Notes: a model not told the origin generated them from the letters alone. Shown: positions 26,465-34,755, counted from the first letter of the stretch. The stretch is DNA of 64,000 bases from 66-474 sp051954935 (GCA_051954935.1 JBQCHG010000082.1:1-64000), one strand, 5' to 3'. Program-made: numbers and translations.

Positions 26465-27844
26465 ATGCCGCTGACCGCAAGCCTGCAATCCTCGCTACGC
26501 TCGATCTTTTCCGCCGATGCGTGCGCGCTGGATTACGCCACCCGCGCGGCGTACGCCTACGACAACTCGCGGCGCATCGCGATGCCCGATGCGGTGGTGT
26601 TTCCGACTACGCACGAGCAGACGGTCGCGCTGGTCGAGGCCTGCCGCGAAATGCACGCGCCGCTGATCGCGCGCGGACGCGGCACCAACACCACCGGCGC
26701 GACCGTGCCCGATGCCGGCGGCGTCGTCGCCAGCTTCGAACGCATGAACCGCATCCTCGATATCGCGCCCGGCGATCGCCTCGCCGTAGTGGAACCCGGT
26801 GTGTTGAACGCCGACCTACAACGCGCGCTCTCGAAACATGGCCTGTTCTGGCCGCCCGATCCAACTTCCGCGCCGTACTGCACCATCGGCGGCAATCTCG
26901 CCTGCAATGCCGGAGGTCCGCGCGCAGTCAAATACGGCGCCACGCGCGACAACGTGCTCGGTATGCGTGCGGTTGCTGGCAATGGGCAACATTTCCGCTG
27001 CGGCACGCACACGACGAAGGGCTCGGTCGGCTACGACCTCACGCGTTACCTCATCGGTTCGGAAGGCACGCTGGCGCTGATCACCGAGGCCACGCTGAAA
27101 CTCACGCCGGCTCCTTCCGCGCTTCGCACGCTGCGCGCGGCGTATGCGGACGTGGCGAGCGCGGCGCAGGCAGTTGCGCAGATCATGGCGCAACCGGTCA
27201 CGCCGTGTGCGCTGGAATTCATGGACGATGCCGCACTGAAGCTCGCGCGGGAGCATGGCGGCGACGCGCCGGCGAGCGCGGGCGCGCTGCTGCTGATCGA
27301 GGTGGATGGGGAAGAAGCCGCGCTGTCGGCAAGCGTGGCCGCGATCGAGCGTGCCGCAAACGTTGAAGGGCTGGTCGAGTGGCGCGCGGCGGCCAATCGC
27401 GACGAGGCGCAGGCCTTGTGGGCCGCGCGCAAGGCGCTGTCGCCCGCCCTGCGCACGATTTCGCCGCACAAGATCAACGAGGACGTGGTGGTACCGGTCT
27501 CGCAGGTGCCGCGATTGGTGGATCGCATCCGGCGGCTGTCCGCCGAGTACCAGTTGCCGATCGTCACGTTCGGCCATGCCGGCAACGGCAACCTGCATGT
27601 GAACCTGCTGCCGCGCGACGATGCCCAACGCGAACGCGCGCGGCTGTGTTTGCGCGAAGTGTTCGAATCGGTGATCGCGCTGGGGGGGACACTTTCCGGC
27701 GAGCACGGCATCGGCACGGCCAAGCGAGATTTCATGAACCAGGCGCTGGACGCTTCCGCGTTGCAACTGATGCGCGGGATCAAACACGTGTTCGATCCGG
27801 ACGGGATCTTGAATCCGGGGAAGCTGTTGCCCGAGAAAATCTGA
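26465..27844 (+). CDS. FAD-linked 2-hydroxyacid oxidoreductase (GlcD / D-lactate dehydrogenase family)
   Basis: Flavoprotein of the vanillyl-alcohol-oxidase fold that probably oxidises D-lactate, glycolate or another 2-hydroxyacid. It has 459 residues. The FAD-binding half shows VALVEACREMHAPLIARGRG, TSAPYCTIGGNLACNAGG and YLIGSEGTLALITEATL. The C-terminal half has FGHAGNGNLHVNLLP and the closing GGTLSGEHGIGTAKRDF. It starts at ATG 26465, 26 bases after dolP, so it may be cotranscribed. There is no iron-sulfur GlcF or GlcE neighbour, so it is a stand-alone enzyme, and the substrate is not settled by sequence. Family repeat A begins directly after its stop. Confidence 0.9.
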   Translation: MPLTASLQSSLRSIFSADACALDYATRAAYAYDNSRRIAMPDAVVFPTTHEQTVALVEACREMHAPLIARGRGTNTTGATVPDAGGVVASFERMNRILDIAPGDRLAVVEPGVLNADLQRALSKHGLFWPPDPTSAPYCTIGGNLACNAGGPRAVKYGATRDNVLGMRAVAGNGQHFRCGTHTTKGSVGYDLTRYLIGSEGTLALITEATLKLTPAPSALRTLRAAYADVASAAQAVAQIMAQPVTPCALEFMDDAALKLAREHGGDAPASAGALLLIEVDGEEAALSASVAAIERAANVEGLVEWRAAANRDEAQALWAARKALSPALRTISPHKINEDVVVPVSQVPRLVDRIRRLSAEYQLPIVTFGHAGNGNLHVNLLPRDDAQRERARLCLREVFESVIALGGTLSGEHGIGTAKRDFMNQALDASALQLMRGIKHVFDPDGILNPGKLLPEKI

Positions 27845-27965
27845 ATAAGCTGCTGCGCTCGGCATCTTGCGCGCCGGCGGTGCTCGGAATCCTCATGTAC
27901 TGACTGTACACTCCGGTTCCTGCGCTCCGGCGACGCACAACCTGCCTTCGCTCGCGACGCTTCTT
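27844..27965. repeat. Dispersed GTAC-palindrome repeat, family A copy 2
   Basis: The order of blocks is GCTGCTGCGCTCGGCATCTTGC, AATCCTCATGTACTGACTGTACACTCCGG, TCCGGCGACGCACAACC and TGCCTTCGCTCGCGACGCTTC. It matches 4288-4470 block by block. It starts at the stop codon of the FAD oxidase and ends at the next gene. The opening block CTGAATNAGCTGCTGCGCTCGGC is also found after ettA. Confidence 0.7.
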
Positions 27966-27983
27966 CAGAGTTTTTCGAGCTCA

Positions 27984-28652
27984 ATGGCTCGTCCGTCGCA
28001 CATGGCAATACGATTCAGTTCCCTGCTCGCCGATATCCGCGCCTGCCGCGAATGCGCGGCGTACCTGCCGCACGGCCCGCGTCCCGTGCTGCAGGCGCAT
28101 CCGGATGCGAAACTGCTGATCGTCAGCCAGGCGCCGGGCCGGCGCGTGCACGCATCCGGCATTCCGTTCGACGACAAGAGCGGCGAGAAATTGCGCGACT
28201 GGCTGGGCATTGACGAATCGACCTTCCACGACGAACGCAAGGTCGCGATCGTGCCGATGGCATTCTGTTATCCCGGAAAGGGCGCGTCCGGCGACCTGCC
28301 GCCGCGCCGGGAATGCGCCCCGCGCTGGCATCCGCTGCTGCTGCCCCGATTGCGCAACATCGAACTGACACTCGCGATCGGCGGTTATGCCATCGATGCG
28401 CTGCTCGGAAAACGCAAGCGCACGACCCTGACCGACACCGTGCGCGCCTGGCGGGAATATCTGGATATCGAGAAGGTCGGACAGGGATGCCCGAATTTTG
28501 ATTCTCGCGATCAGGGACGACCGCAAAAATATCCGATCCTTCCTCTGCCCCATCCCAGCCCGCGCAACACGGCATGGTTCCTGTACAACCCATGGTTCGA
28601 GCGCGAGGCGATTCCGGCGTTGCGGGAGCGTGTGCGCGCAATGCTAAAGTGA
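27984..28652 (+). CDS. Uracil-DNA glycosylase superfamily protein
   Basis: Putative base-excision or related enzyme of the UDG fold. It has 222 residues. The glycosylase pocket motif is seen as LLIVSQAPGRRVHASG and the C-terminal motif as LPHPSPRNT (family HPSP...). The CRECAAYLPHGPRP start resembles the cysteine-bearing start of family 4/5 relatives, but the full four-cysteine iron-sulfur set is not evident (later cysteines at FCYP, ECAP, GCPN). ATG 27984 and ATG 28002 are both possible; neither has a good Shine-Dalgarno. True uracil excision is not certain. Confidence 0.82.
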   Translation: MARPSHMAIRFSSLLADIRACRECAAYLPHGPRPVLQAHPDAKLLIVSQAPGRRVHASGIPFDDKSGEKLRDWLGIDESTFHDERKVAIVPMAFCYPGKGASGDLPPRRECAPRWHPLLLPRLRNIELTLAIGGYAIDALLGKRKRTTLTDTVRAWREYLDIEKVGQGCPNFDSRDQGRPQKYPILPLPHPSPRNTAWFLYNPWFEREAIPALRERVRAMLK

Positions 28653-28669
28653 GTGCCGGGTGGAGTCGC

Positions 28670-29095
28670 ATGAACGCTGTCGTTCGACGCAACTGGTGGG
28701 ATCGAAACTGGAAGTGGTTCGTCCCGGTTTTGTGCGTGCTCTCCATTGCCCTGCTTGCGACCCTGATCCTCGGGATATGCGCCCTTGCATTCGGCCTGAT
28801 TCGATCTTCCGAACCTTACCAACAGGCTTTGCAACGCGCGCAATCCAGTCCGCTCGTGGCGGCGGCACTCGGCCCGCCGATCAAGCCCGGACTGTTGATG
28901 ACCGGCAATATCTCGACTGGCGGCGGCGACGGCAAAGCACAATTGGCGATACCGCTGGAAGGCTCACGGCACGACGCCACGCTTTACGTGCGCGGCGAAG
29001 AAACCGCTGGCGTATGGCACTACTCGATCATGGCGGTTGCGGTAGAAAACGGCAAACAACGCATCGATCTTCTGAACACAATGGGCGGCAATTGA
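28670..29095 (+). CDS. Coa1-family membrane protein
   Basis: A 141-residue protein with one N-terminal membrane helix (VPVLCVLSIALLATLILGICALAFGL, about residues 18-43) and a periplasmic domain. SEPYQQALQRAQSSPLVAAALGPPIKPG followed by a small beta domain resembles the cytochrome c oxidase assembly factor Coa1 family (PF08695). GGAG lies 5 bases before ATG 28670. No cytochrome oxidase genes are nearby, so a role in oxidase assembly is only a family-based suggestion. Its TGA stop abuts the pgpA stop on the other strand. Confidence 0.7.
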   Translation: MNAVVRRNWWDRNWKWFVPVLCVLSIALLATLILGICALAFGLIRSSEPYQQALQRAQSSPLVAAALGPPIKPGLLMTGNISTGGGDGKAQLAIPLEGSRHDATLYVRGEETAGVWHYSIMAVAVENGKQRIDLLNTMGGN

Positions 29096-29644
29096 TCAGC
29101 CGGCAAGCTGGACGTAACGCAATATCGCCGCGGCTATCTGCATCACGATCAATGCGTAGACGCCCGCGAGCACGTCGTCCAGCATGACGCCGAAGCCACC
29201 GTGCACGTGGCGATCGGCGATGCGGATCGGCCACGGCTTCCAGACATCGAACAGGCGGAACAGAAGAAAGCCTGCGGCCATGAAAGCTGCCATCCAAGGC
29301 CAAGACCCCCGGGGCGCCGCACACAACGCGATCCACTGCCCGACGAATTCGTCCCACACCAGCGCGCGATGATCGTCCACGCCCAATCGTCGCCCCGCGA
29401 CATCGCACGCCCACACACCCAGCGCGAACGCCAGCACCAGGACCGCGACGTACCAGGCCAGCTGCAACTCGCGCAAGGCGAACCACCAGGGAATCAATGC
29501 AACCAGCGATCCGGCGGTACCGGGCGCGCGCGGGAACAAGCCTGATCCGAACCCGCAGGCGATCCAGCCGGCCGGGTGCGTCAGCAGCGCGCGCAATTGC
29601 TCGCTCGTGAGGATTTTTCTTGGCCGCGGCGCGCCGTCACTCAT
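29096..29644 (-). CDS. pgpA: Phosphatidylglycerophosphatase A
   Basis: Dephosphorylates phosphatidylglycerol phosphate in the inner membrane. It has 182 residues and several membrane segments. Family signatures are FGSGLFPRAPGTAGSL, DHRALVWDEFVGQWIAL and LFRLFDVWKPWPI, then DRHVHGGFGVMLDDVLAGVYA. I chose ATG 29644 because it overlaps the thiL stop as ATGA. It is the last gene of the ribB-ribH-nusB-thiL-pgpA run. Confidence 0.95.
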   Translation of the reverse strand: MSDGAPRPRKILTSEQLRALLTHPAGWIACGFGSGLFPRAPGTAGSLVALIPWWFALRELQLAWYVAVLVLAFALGVWACDVAGRRLGVDDHRALVWDEFVGQWIALCAAPRGSWPWMAAFMAAGFLLFRLFDVWKPWPIRIADRHVHGGFGVMLDDVLAGVYALIVMQIAAAILRYVQLAG

Positions 29645-30621
29645 GGCGCGAAATGCTGCCAGCCGCGGCGCGGGGGCTCCACCGCGTTGCCGTTGGAGTC
29701 GCGCGCGCACACACCGGGCTCGGCAACGATGCGGCCGATGCGCGCGGCACCGAACCCGAGCCGCGCGAAATCAGCTGCGATGCGGTCGGCGCGGTCCACG
29801 CCGGCGGTGAAACACAACTCGTAATCGTCGCCGCCCGCGAGCGCGAAACCGCGCCGCTGGTCCGTGTCGAACAGGGCAAGCATGGCGGATGACAGCGGCA
29901 AGGCATCGGCTTCCACGATCGCACCCACGCCGCTCGCCTCGCAAATGTGGCCAAGGTCGGCGAGCAGTCCGTCGGACACGTCAATGCACGCACTCGCTAC
30001 CTCGCGGAGCGCCAGGCCAGCGGCGATGCGCGGCTCGGGCCGATTCAACCGCTGGAGCAATTCGGAACGGGCTTGTTCGTTGATCGAGTCCCTGGTCCCG
30101 AGTCCCGAATCCCGTATCAGGCGAAGCGCTGCCGCACCATCGCCCAGCCTGCCGGTAACAAACACGGCATCACCCACGCGCGCGCCGGAGCGCAGGAGCG
30201 CGCGCCCTTCCGGCACGAAGCCGAATGCGCTGACGGTGATGCTCAGGGGGCCTTGCGTGGTGTCGCCGCCGACCAGGCTCACCGCGTGCGCGCGGGCGAG
30301 CTGAGCGAATCCCTCCGCAAAGGCTTCAGCGAAGCGGAGGTCCGCCTGCGGCAACGTCAGCGAGAGCATCACCCACGCAGGCGTAGCGCCCATCGCGGCA
30401 AGGTCGGAAAGATTCACTGCCAGTGATTTCCAGCCGATGTCCTGTGGCGCGGTGCCCGGCGGGAAATGCACGCCCGCGATCAGGGTGTCGGTGCACGCGA
30501 CCAGTTGCTGGCCAAGAGGCGGTTTCAGCAATGCGGCGTCATCGCCGATGCCGAGCACCACGTCGCCACGCGGTTGCGTGGTGCGCACACGAATGATCTC
30601 GATCAGGTCGAACTCGGGCAC
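29641..30621 (-). CDS. thiL: Thiamine-monophosphate kinase
   Basis: Phosphorylates thiamine monophosphate to the active cofactor TPP. It has 326 residues. GIGDDAALLKPP, DTLIAGVHFPPGTAPQDIGWKS, GGDTTQGPLSITV and DVSDGLLADLGHIC are diagnostic. It starts with GTG 30621, one base after the nusB stop. Residues about 168-181 (IRDSGLGTRDSINEQ) are encoded by short GAGTCCC-like repeats and look like a small in-frame insertion in a surface loop. Confidence 0.96.
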   Translation of the reverse strand: MPEFDLIEIIRVRTTQPRGDVVLGIGDDAALLKPPLGQQLVACTDTLIAGVHFPPGTAPQDIGWKSLAVNLSDLAAMGATPAWVMLSLTLPQADLRFAEAFAEGFAQLARAHAVSLVGGDTTQGPLSITVSAFGFVPEGRALLRSGARVGDAVFVTGRLGDGAAALRLIRDSGLGTRDSINEQARSELLQRLNRPEPRIAAGLALREVASACIDVSDGLLADLGHICEASGVGAIVEADALPLSSAMLALFDTDQRRGFALAGGDDYELCFTAGVDRADRIAADFARLGFGAARIGRIVAEPGVCARDSNGNAVEPPRRGWQHFAP

Positions 30622-30622
30622 G

Positions 30623-31072
30623 TCAATGCGCTGTCGTTTCGGCCGCGCGCCACTCGCGCGCCAGCTTGTCCAGCACGCCGTTGACGTAAGTGTGGCCGTG
30701 TTCGGCGCCGAAGCGCTTGGCGAGTTCGATCGCCTCGTTGAGCACCACGCGATACGGCACGTCCGGGCGATGCTTCAATTCATAGGCGCCCAACCGCAGC
30801 GTGGCGCGCTCGATCGGATCCACCTGCTCGATGTCGCGGTCCAGGAATGGCGCGAGTCCGGCATCCAGCTCGGCGCGATTCGCGTCCACCCCGCGTACCA
30901 GATCCTCGAAGTATTCAAGGTCGGCCACCTGCATGTCCTGCTCGTGGCGGAACTGCTCGATGACCGCGCGCACGCTGGAGCCACTCATCTGCCACGCGTA
31001 GATCGCCTGCAAGGCGCGACGGCGCGCGCGCGAACGCGCGGCCAGGTCAATGCCGGAAGGATGTTTGCTCAT
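30623..31072 (-). CDS. nusB: Transcription antitermination factor NusB
   Basis: Binds boxA RNA with NusE in rRNA antitermination. It has 149 residues, all-helical. ARSRARRRALQAIYAWQMSG and the C-terminal PYRVVLNEAIELAKRFG...YVNGVLDKLARE are the family landmarks. ATG 31072 overlaps the ribH stop as ATGA. The ribH-nusB-thiL order is widespread in proteobacteria. Confidence 0.97.
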   Translation of the reverse strand: MSKHPSGIDLAARSRARRRALQAIYAWQMSGSSVRAVIEQFRHEQDMQVADLEYFEDLVRGVDANRAELDAGLAPFLDRDIEQVDPIERATLRLGAYELKHRPDVPYRVVLNEAIELAKRFGAEHGHTYVNGVLDKLAREWRAAETTAH

Positions 31073-31560
31073 GTGCGTGCCGTCCGTGTGCGTTCCATCA
31101 ACCAAGCCATTTCGATCGCGGCCTGCGCCACGTCTTCGCCCTTGTTGCCGTGCGCCCCGCCGGCGCGTGCGCGTGCATCGGCCTCATGATCCACCGCCAG
31201 CACGCCATTCAATACCGGAACATGATGGTCCAGCGCAACACGCATCAGGCCGCGCGCGCATTCGTCGGCCACGTGTTCGTAATGGCGCGTATCGCCACGC
31301 ACCACGCAGCCGAGCGCGACGATCGCGGCGTAATTTCCGCTGCGCGCCAGTTGCGCGGCAAGTACCGGCAATTCCCACGCGCCGGGAACGCGGACGATCT
31401 CGACTTGCGATTCGGTCACGCCGTGCCGCGCAAAGGCGAGCCGCGCTCCTTCCACCAGCGCATCAACGATCGCCGCATTCCAGCGGCTGGCGATCACGGC
31501 ATAGCGCGCGCCGTGCGGAGAGCGCAATGGATGATCGGGTTGGGCGCGTTCGCGTGACAT
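31069..31560 (-). CDS. ribH: 6,7-dimethyl-8-ribityllumazine synthase
   Basis: Condenses 3,4-dihydroxy-2-butanone 4-phosphate with the ribitylamino-pyrimidine to make lumazine. It has 163 residues. VIASRWNAAIVDALVEGA, VRVPGAWELPVLAAQLA, ALGCVVRGDTRHYEHVA and VLNGVLAVDHEADA match the family; histidine in TRHYEHV is the usual proton donor region. ATG 31560 follows the ribB stop closely. Confidence 0.97.
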   Translation of the reverse strand: MSRERAQPDHPLRSPHGARYAVIASRWNAAIVDALVEGARLAFARHGVTESQVEIVRVPGAWELPVLAAQLARSGNYAAIVALGCVVRGDTRHYEHVADECARGLMRVALDHHVPVLNGVLAVDHEADARARAGGAHGNKGEDVAQAAIEMAWLMERTRTART

Positions 31561-31562
31561 GG

Positions 31563-32675
31563 TTACTCGACGTACTCCACCACTTCCAGGTCGAAGCCGG
31601 AAAGCCCGATCAACTTGCGCTTTGTGCCGAGGACGCGCAGCCGCTGCGCGCCGAGGTCGGCCAGGATCTGCGCGCCCAGCCCTAGCTGGCGCCATTCCTG
31701 TTGCGCCTGTTCGCGCCCGCGGGAAGCCTCTGCATCGCTTTCTGCCGCGGCGCCGTGAGAGAGTTTCGCAAGTATCGTCGCGGCGTCTTCCTCGCAGGCC
31801 AGCACCACGGCCACGCCGCGGCCTTCCTCCGCGATCCGCCGCAAGGCAGAGGTGAGCGTGAGGCCCAGATCGTCGCGCACCAGGTGCAGTGTGTCGGAAA
31901 GCGTATTGCGCACGTGCACGCGCGCCAGCACTGGTGCGCCATCGTCCACGCGGCCGCGCACCAGCGCGTAGTGCAGGTCGTTGCGCAGCGAATCGCGGAA
32001 TACGACAAGCCTGAACGCGCCGAACTCGGTCTGCACCTCCGATTCGTGCACGCGCACGACGGTTTTCTCTGTCTGCAGGCGATGGCGGATCAGGTCGGCG
32101 ATGCTGCCGATCTTCAATTCATGCTTGCGCGCGAATGCCTCCAGTTCCGGACGGCGGGCCATCGAGCCGTCCTCGTGCAGGATTTCGACCAGCACCCCGG
32201 CGGGTTCGCAGCCGGCCAGCGCGGCGAGGTCGCACGCGGCTTCCGTGTGGCCGGCGCGCGACAGCACGCCGCCGGGCTGCGCCATCAGCGGGAACACGTG
32301 GCCCGGCTGCACCAGATCGGAAGATGTCGCATCCGGCGCAACCGCCACCTGGATGGTGCGGGCGCGGTCGTGCGCGGAGATGCCGGTGGTAACTCCCTCG
32401 GCCGCCTCGATCGAGACGGTGAAGTTGGTGTGGTAGGTCGAACCGTTGTCGCGCACCATAGGCCGCAGGCCGAGCCGGCGGCAACGCTGTTCGGTCAGTG
32501 CGAGGCAGATCAGTCCGCGCGCCTCGCGCGCCATGAAGTTGATGTCCTGCGCGCGTACCTTGTCGGCGGCCATGATCAGGTCACCCTCGTTTTCGCGATC
32601 CTCGTCGTCGAGCATCACCACCATGCGTCCGGCACGCAGCTCGTCGAGGAGTTCTGGAATGGAGGAGAAAGTCAT
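31563..32675 (-). CDS. ribB: 3,4-dihydroxy-2-butanone-4-phosphate synthase with degenerate GTP cyclohydrolase II domain
   Basis: The N-terminal RibB domain (about residues 1-205) converts ribulose 5-phosphate to the four-carbon riboflavin precursor. Its motifs DDEDRENEGDLIMAA, STYHTNFTVSIEA, GHVFPLMAQPGGVLSRAGHTEAA are intact. The C-terminal half (about 206-370) has the RibA fold but lacks the zinc-binding cysteines: where GTP cyclohydrolase II has GxCLTGDxxGSLRCDCG, it reads RNTLSDTLHLVRDDLG. It is therefore predicted inactive for GTP opening, as in RibBX-type proteins, and a true RibA must lie elsewhere. It has 370 residues and starts at ATG 32675. A hairpin separates it from ribE. Confidence 0.93.
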   Translation of the reverse strand: MTFSSIPELLDELRAGRMVVMLDDEDRENEGDLIMAADKVRAQDINFMAREARGLICLALTEQRCRRLGLRPMVRDNGSTYHTNFTVSIEAAEGVTTGISAHDRARTIQVAVAPDATSSDLVQPGHVFPLMAQPGGVLSRAGHTEAACDLAALAGCEPAGVLVEILHEDGSMARRPELEAFARKHELKIGSIADLIRHRLQTEKTVVRVHESEVQTEFGAFRLVVFRDSLRNDLHYALVRGRVDDGAPVLARVHVRNTLSDTLHLVRDDLGLTLTSALRRIAEEGRGVAVVLACEEDAATILAKLSHGAAAESDAEASRGREQAQQEWRQLGLGAQILADLGAQRLRVLGTKRKLIGLSGFDLEVVEYVE

Positions 32676-32699
32676 CGGAGCGTGCTTCTTTTGAAAAGT

Positions 32700-32722
32700 G
32701 CGGACAAGGATGTCCGCTTTTT
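32700..32722. terminator. Hairpin with flanking T/A runs between ribE and ribB
   Basis: GCGGACA-agga-TGTCCGC is a perfect 7-base-pair stem. On the plus strand TTTTT follows; on the minus strand, which carries the genes, ACTTTTC follows. It could partly terminate transcription after ribE or act as a bidirectional terminator. It belongs to the TGGA/AGGA-loop hairpin set seen elsewhere in the window. Confidence 0.5.
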
Positions 32723-32732
32723 GACCTTGCGC

Positions 32733-33326
32733 TCAGGGACGAGCGCACAAGCTTTCGATGTAGCGCGCCATCATATCGGCTTCCAGGTTGACCCTGTCGC
32801 CCGGCTTGCGTTGCGCGAAGGTGGTGACTTCGACCGTGTGCGGGATCAGGTTGACGGAAAAGCGCGCATTTTCGACGGTGTTCACCGTGAGGCTGACACC
32901 ATCCACGCAGATGGAACCCTTGGCGGCGATGTAGCGCGCCAGTTCCGTGGGCGCTTCGATCAACCATCGGTGCGAACGGGCGTCCGGCTCGATCGAAACG
33001 ATGCGGCCGACGCCATCCACGTGGCCCGAAACCAGATGCCCACCGAGGCGGTCCGAAAGGCGCAACGCCTTTTCGAGGTTCACCGCATCGCCGCCGCGCA
33101 ACGCGCCGAGCGTGGTGAGCGCAAGCGTTTCGTTGGAGACATCCGCCGCGAATGTTTGCCCGCCCAACTCCACGACCGTCAGGCACACGCCGGATACCGA
33201 AATGCTGTCGCCGAGTGCGACATCGGAGAAATCCATCGCCGGCGCGGCAATGGCGAGGCGCAGGTCGCCGCCGCGCGGCTCGCTGCGCGCCAGCGTTCCG
33301 GTACATTGGATGATGCCGGTAAACAT
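32733..33326 (-). CDS. ribE: Riboflavin synthase alpha chain
   Basis: Dismutates two lumazines to riboflavin. It has 197 residues with two repeated barrels: MFTGIIQCTGTLAR and, in the second half, RWLIEAPTELARYIAAKGSICVDGVSLTV; SVSGVCLTVVELGG and KALRLSDRLGGHLVSGHVDG are typical. I chose ATG 33326 because MFTGII is the universal start and GGAGA lies 8 bases upstream. It lies directly behind an FMN riboswitch and its terminator. Confidence 0.97.
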   Translation of the reverse strand: MFTGIIQCTGTLARSEPRGGDLRLAIAAPAMDFSDVALGDSISVSGVCLTVVELGGQTFAADVSNETLALTTLGALRGGDAVNLEKALRLSDRLGGHLVSGHVDGVGRIVSIEPDARSHRWLIEAPTELARYIAAKGSICVDGVSLTVNTVENARFSVNLIPHTVEVTTFAQRKPGDRVNLEADMMARYIESLCARP

Positions 33327-33350
33327 TGAAACGTTCTCCGCCAAACAGCG

Positions 33351-33373
33351 AAAAACGCCTCAAGGCATGAGGC
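33351..33373 (-). terminator. Intrinsic terminator of the FMN riboswitch
   Basis: On the minus strand GCCTCA-tgcct-TGAGGC is followed by GTTTTT. It lies between the aptamer and the ribE start, the classic place for a transcription-attenuating expression platform. Confidence 0.8.
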
Positions 33374-33401
33374 AAACGCACGGCAGTGGCCATGCGCCAG
33401 C

Positions 33402-33575
33402 CGTCTTCTTTCATCCGGACTGTCAGCCGGTCCGCGAACGGATCGGCCTTACCGTCGGCTCCGGCATTCGACCGGATCTGCTGACCTCGCGGCGTGGCCG
33501 CAAGCGCTCGCGGGCTCGTCGGGGATGCATCCTCGACCTACCGCCGGTGGGGAATTTCGCCCCGCCCTGAAGACG
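33402..33575 (-). promoter_or_regulatory. FMN riboswitch (RFN element)
   Basis: The minus strand carries all RFN landmarks: CAGGGCGGGGCGAAATTCCCC, ACCGGCGGTA, AGCCCGCGAGCG, GGTCAGCAGATCCGGT, CCGGAGCCGACGGTA and the closing GTCCGGATGAAAGAAGACG. It sits downstream of ribD and upstream of ribE, so FMN should switch off ribE, and with it ribB-ribH, without affecting ribD. An intrinsic terminator follows. A weak promoter candidate, TAAACT at 33601-33606, lies just before it, past the end of ribD. Confidence 0.96.
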
Positions 33576-33618
33576 TCGTGCCGGAAATCCGGCGCGCGAA
33601 AGTTTACCACCCCACGGC

Positions 33619-34755
33619 TCAGGCCGGGCGCAGCAGCAGGCGCATATCGGTGCCCAGCATGCGTTGCTCCACCACTTGCAGCGACCTGCGGCCAGCCATC
33701 TCGGCCAGCGGCGGCAGATGCAGCAACGGTCGCGCAAGATCCCCCAGCAGCACCGGCGCGATGTAGAGCAGCAGCTCGTCGACGAGTCCCGCATCGAACA
33801 ACGCACCGCACAACGATGGCCCTGCCTCGACCTGCAATTCATTGATTTCGCGCGCGGCGAGCAGGCGCATCGCTTCCGCGAGATCAAAGCGGCCCTGCGC
33901 ATTGACCGGCACCGCCGCGAGTTCCGCGCGGGCGTAGCGCTGATCGCTCGGCCTCGCACCCGGCGCGTGCAGCGCCAGCGTCGGCGCACCGCCGTCGAGG
34001 AGATGCGCAGCGGCCGGTAATGCGTCGAGCTTCGCGTCGAGGACGATGCGCAGGGGTGGTTGAAACGCTTTGCCTTCGGACAGCCGCACCGTCAATCTGG
34101 GATCGTCCGCTCGCGCGGTGCCCGCGCCGACGAGGATGGCCGAACTCCGCGCGCGCCAGCGCTGAACGTCCGCTCGCGCGGCCTCGCCGGTAATCCACTT
34201 CGACTCGCCACTTCCGAGGGCGGTGCGTCCGTCCAGGCTCATCGCAAGCTTCACGCGCGCCCAGGGGCGCCCGCGCTCCAGACGCGAGAAGAAGCCGCGG
34301 TTGAGTTCCCGCGCGGCGTCGCTCATCAATCCGGATTGCACCTCGATGCCAGCTTCACGCAACCGGCGCAAACCGCCGCCCGCCGTCTTCGGGTTCGGAT
34401 CCTCGCAAGCCGCGACCACGCGAGCGACGCCGGCCTCCACCAGAGCATCCGCGCACGGAGGCGTCCGGCCGTAATGCGCGCACGGTTCCAGCGTGACATA
34501 GGCGGTAGCGCCGCGTGCACGCATTCCAGCGGCACGCAACGCAAACACTTCCGCGTGCGGCTCGCCGGCGCGCTCGTGCCAGCCTTCGCCGATCGCCTCA
34601 CCATCGCGCGCGATGATGCAGCCCACACGTGGGTTCGGCTGGGTGGTATAGAGACCGCGTTCGGCCAGGTGCAGCGCCCGGGCCATCAATGCGTGGTCGG
34701 AGGCCGAAAAGCCGGGACTCGGGACTCGGAACTCGGGACTCGGCGTCGCGGCCAT
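33619..34755 (-). CDS. ribD: Bifunctional riboflavin deaminase-reductase RibD
   Basis: Catalyses steps two and three of riboflavin synthesis. It has 378 residues. The N-terminal deaminase carries the zinc site H67 (HAEVFAL), C92 and C101 (PCAHYGRTPPC). The reductase domain begins near ARVKLAMSLDGRTALGSGES and includes ITGEAARADVQRWRARSSAILVG. The first 17 residues (PSPEFRVPSPGF) are encoded by tandem GAGTCCCGAGT-like repeats and probably do not belong to the ancestral protein; the true core resumes at SDHALMARALHLAERG. It is separated from ribE by the FMN riboswitch. Confidence 0.95.
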   Translation of the reverse strand: MAATPSPEFRVPSPGFSASDHALMARALHLAERGLYTTQPNPRVGCIIARDGEAIGEGWHERAGEPHAEVFALRAAGMRARGATAYVTLEPCAHYGRTPPCADALVEAGVARVVAACEDPNPKTAGGGLRRLREAGIEVQSGLMSDAARELNRGFFSRLERGRPWARVKLAMSLDGRTALGSGESKWITGEAARADVQRWRARSSAILVGAGTARADDPRLTVRLSEGKAFQPPLRIVLDAKLDALPAAAHLLDGGAPTLALHAPGARPSDQRYARAELAAVPVNAQGRFDLAEAMRLLAAREINELQVEAGPSLCGALFDAGLVDELLLYIAPVLLGDLARPLLHLPPLAEMAGRRSLQVVEQRMLGTDMRLLLRPA

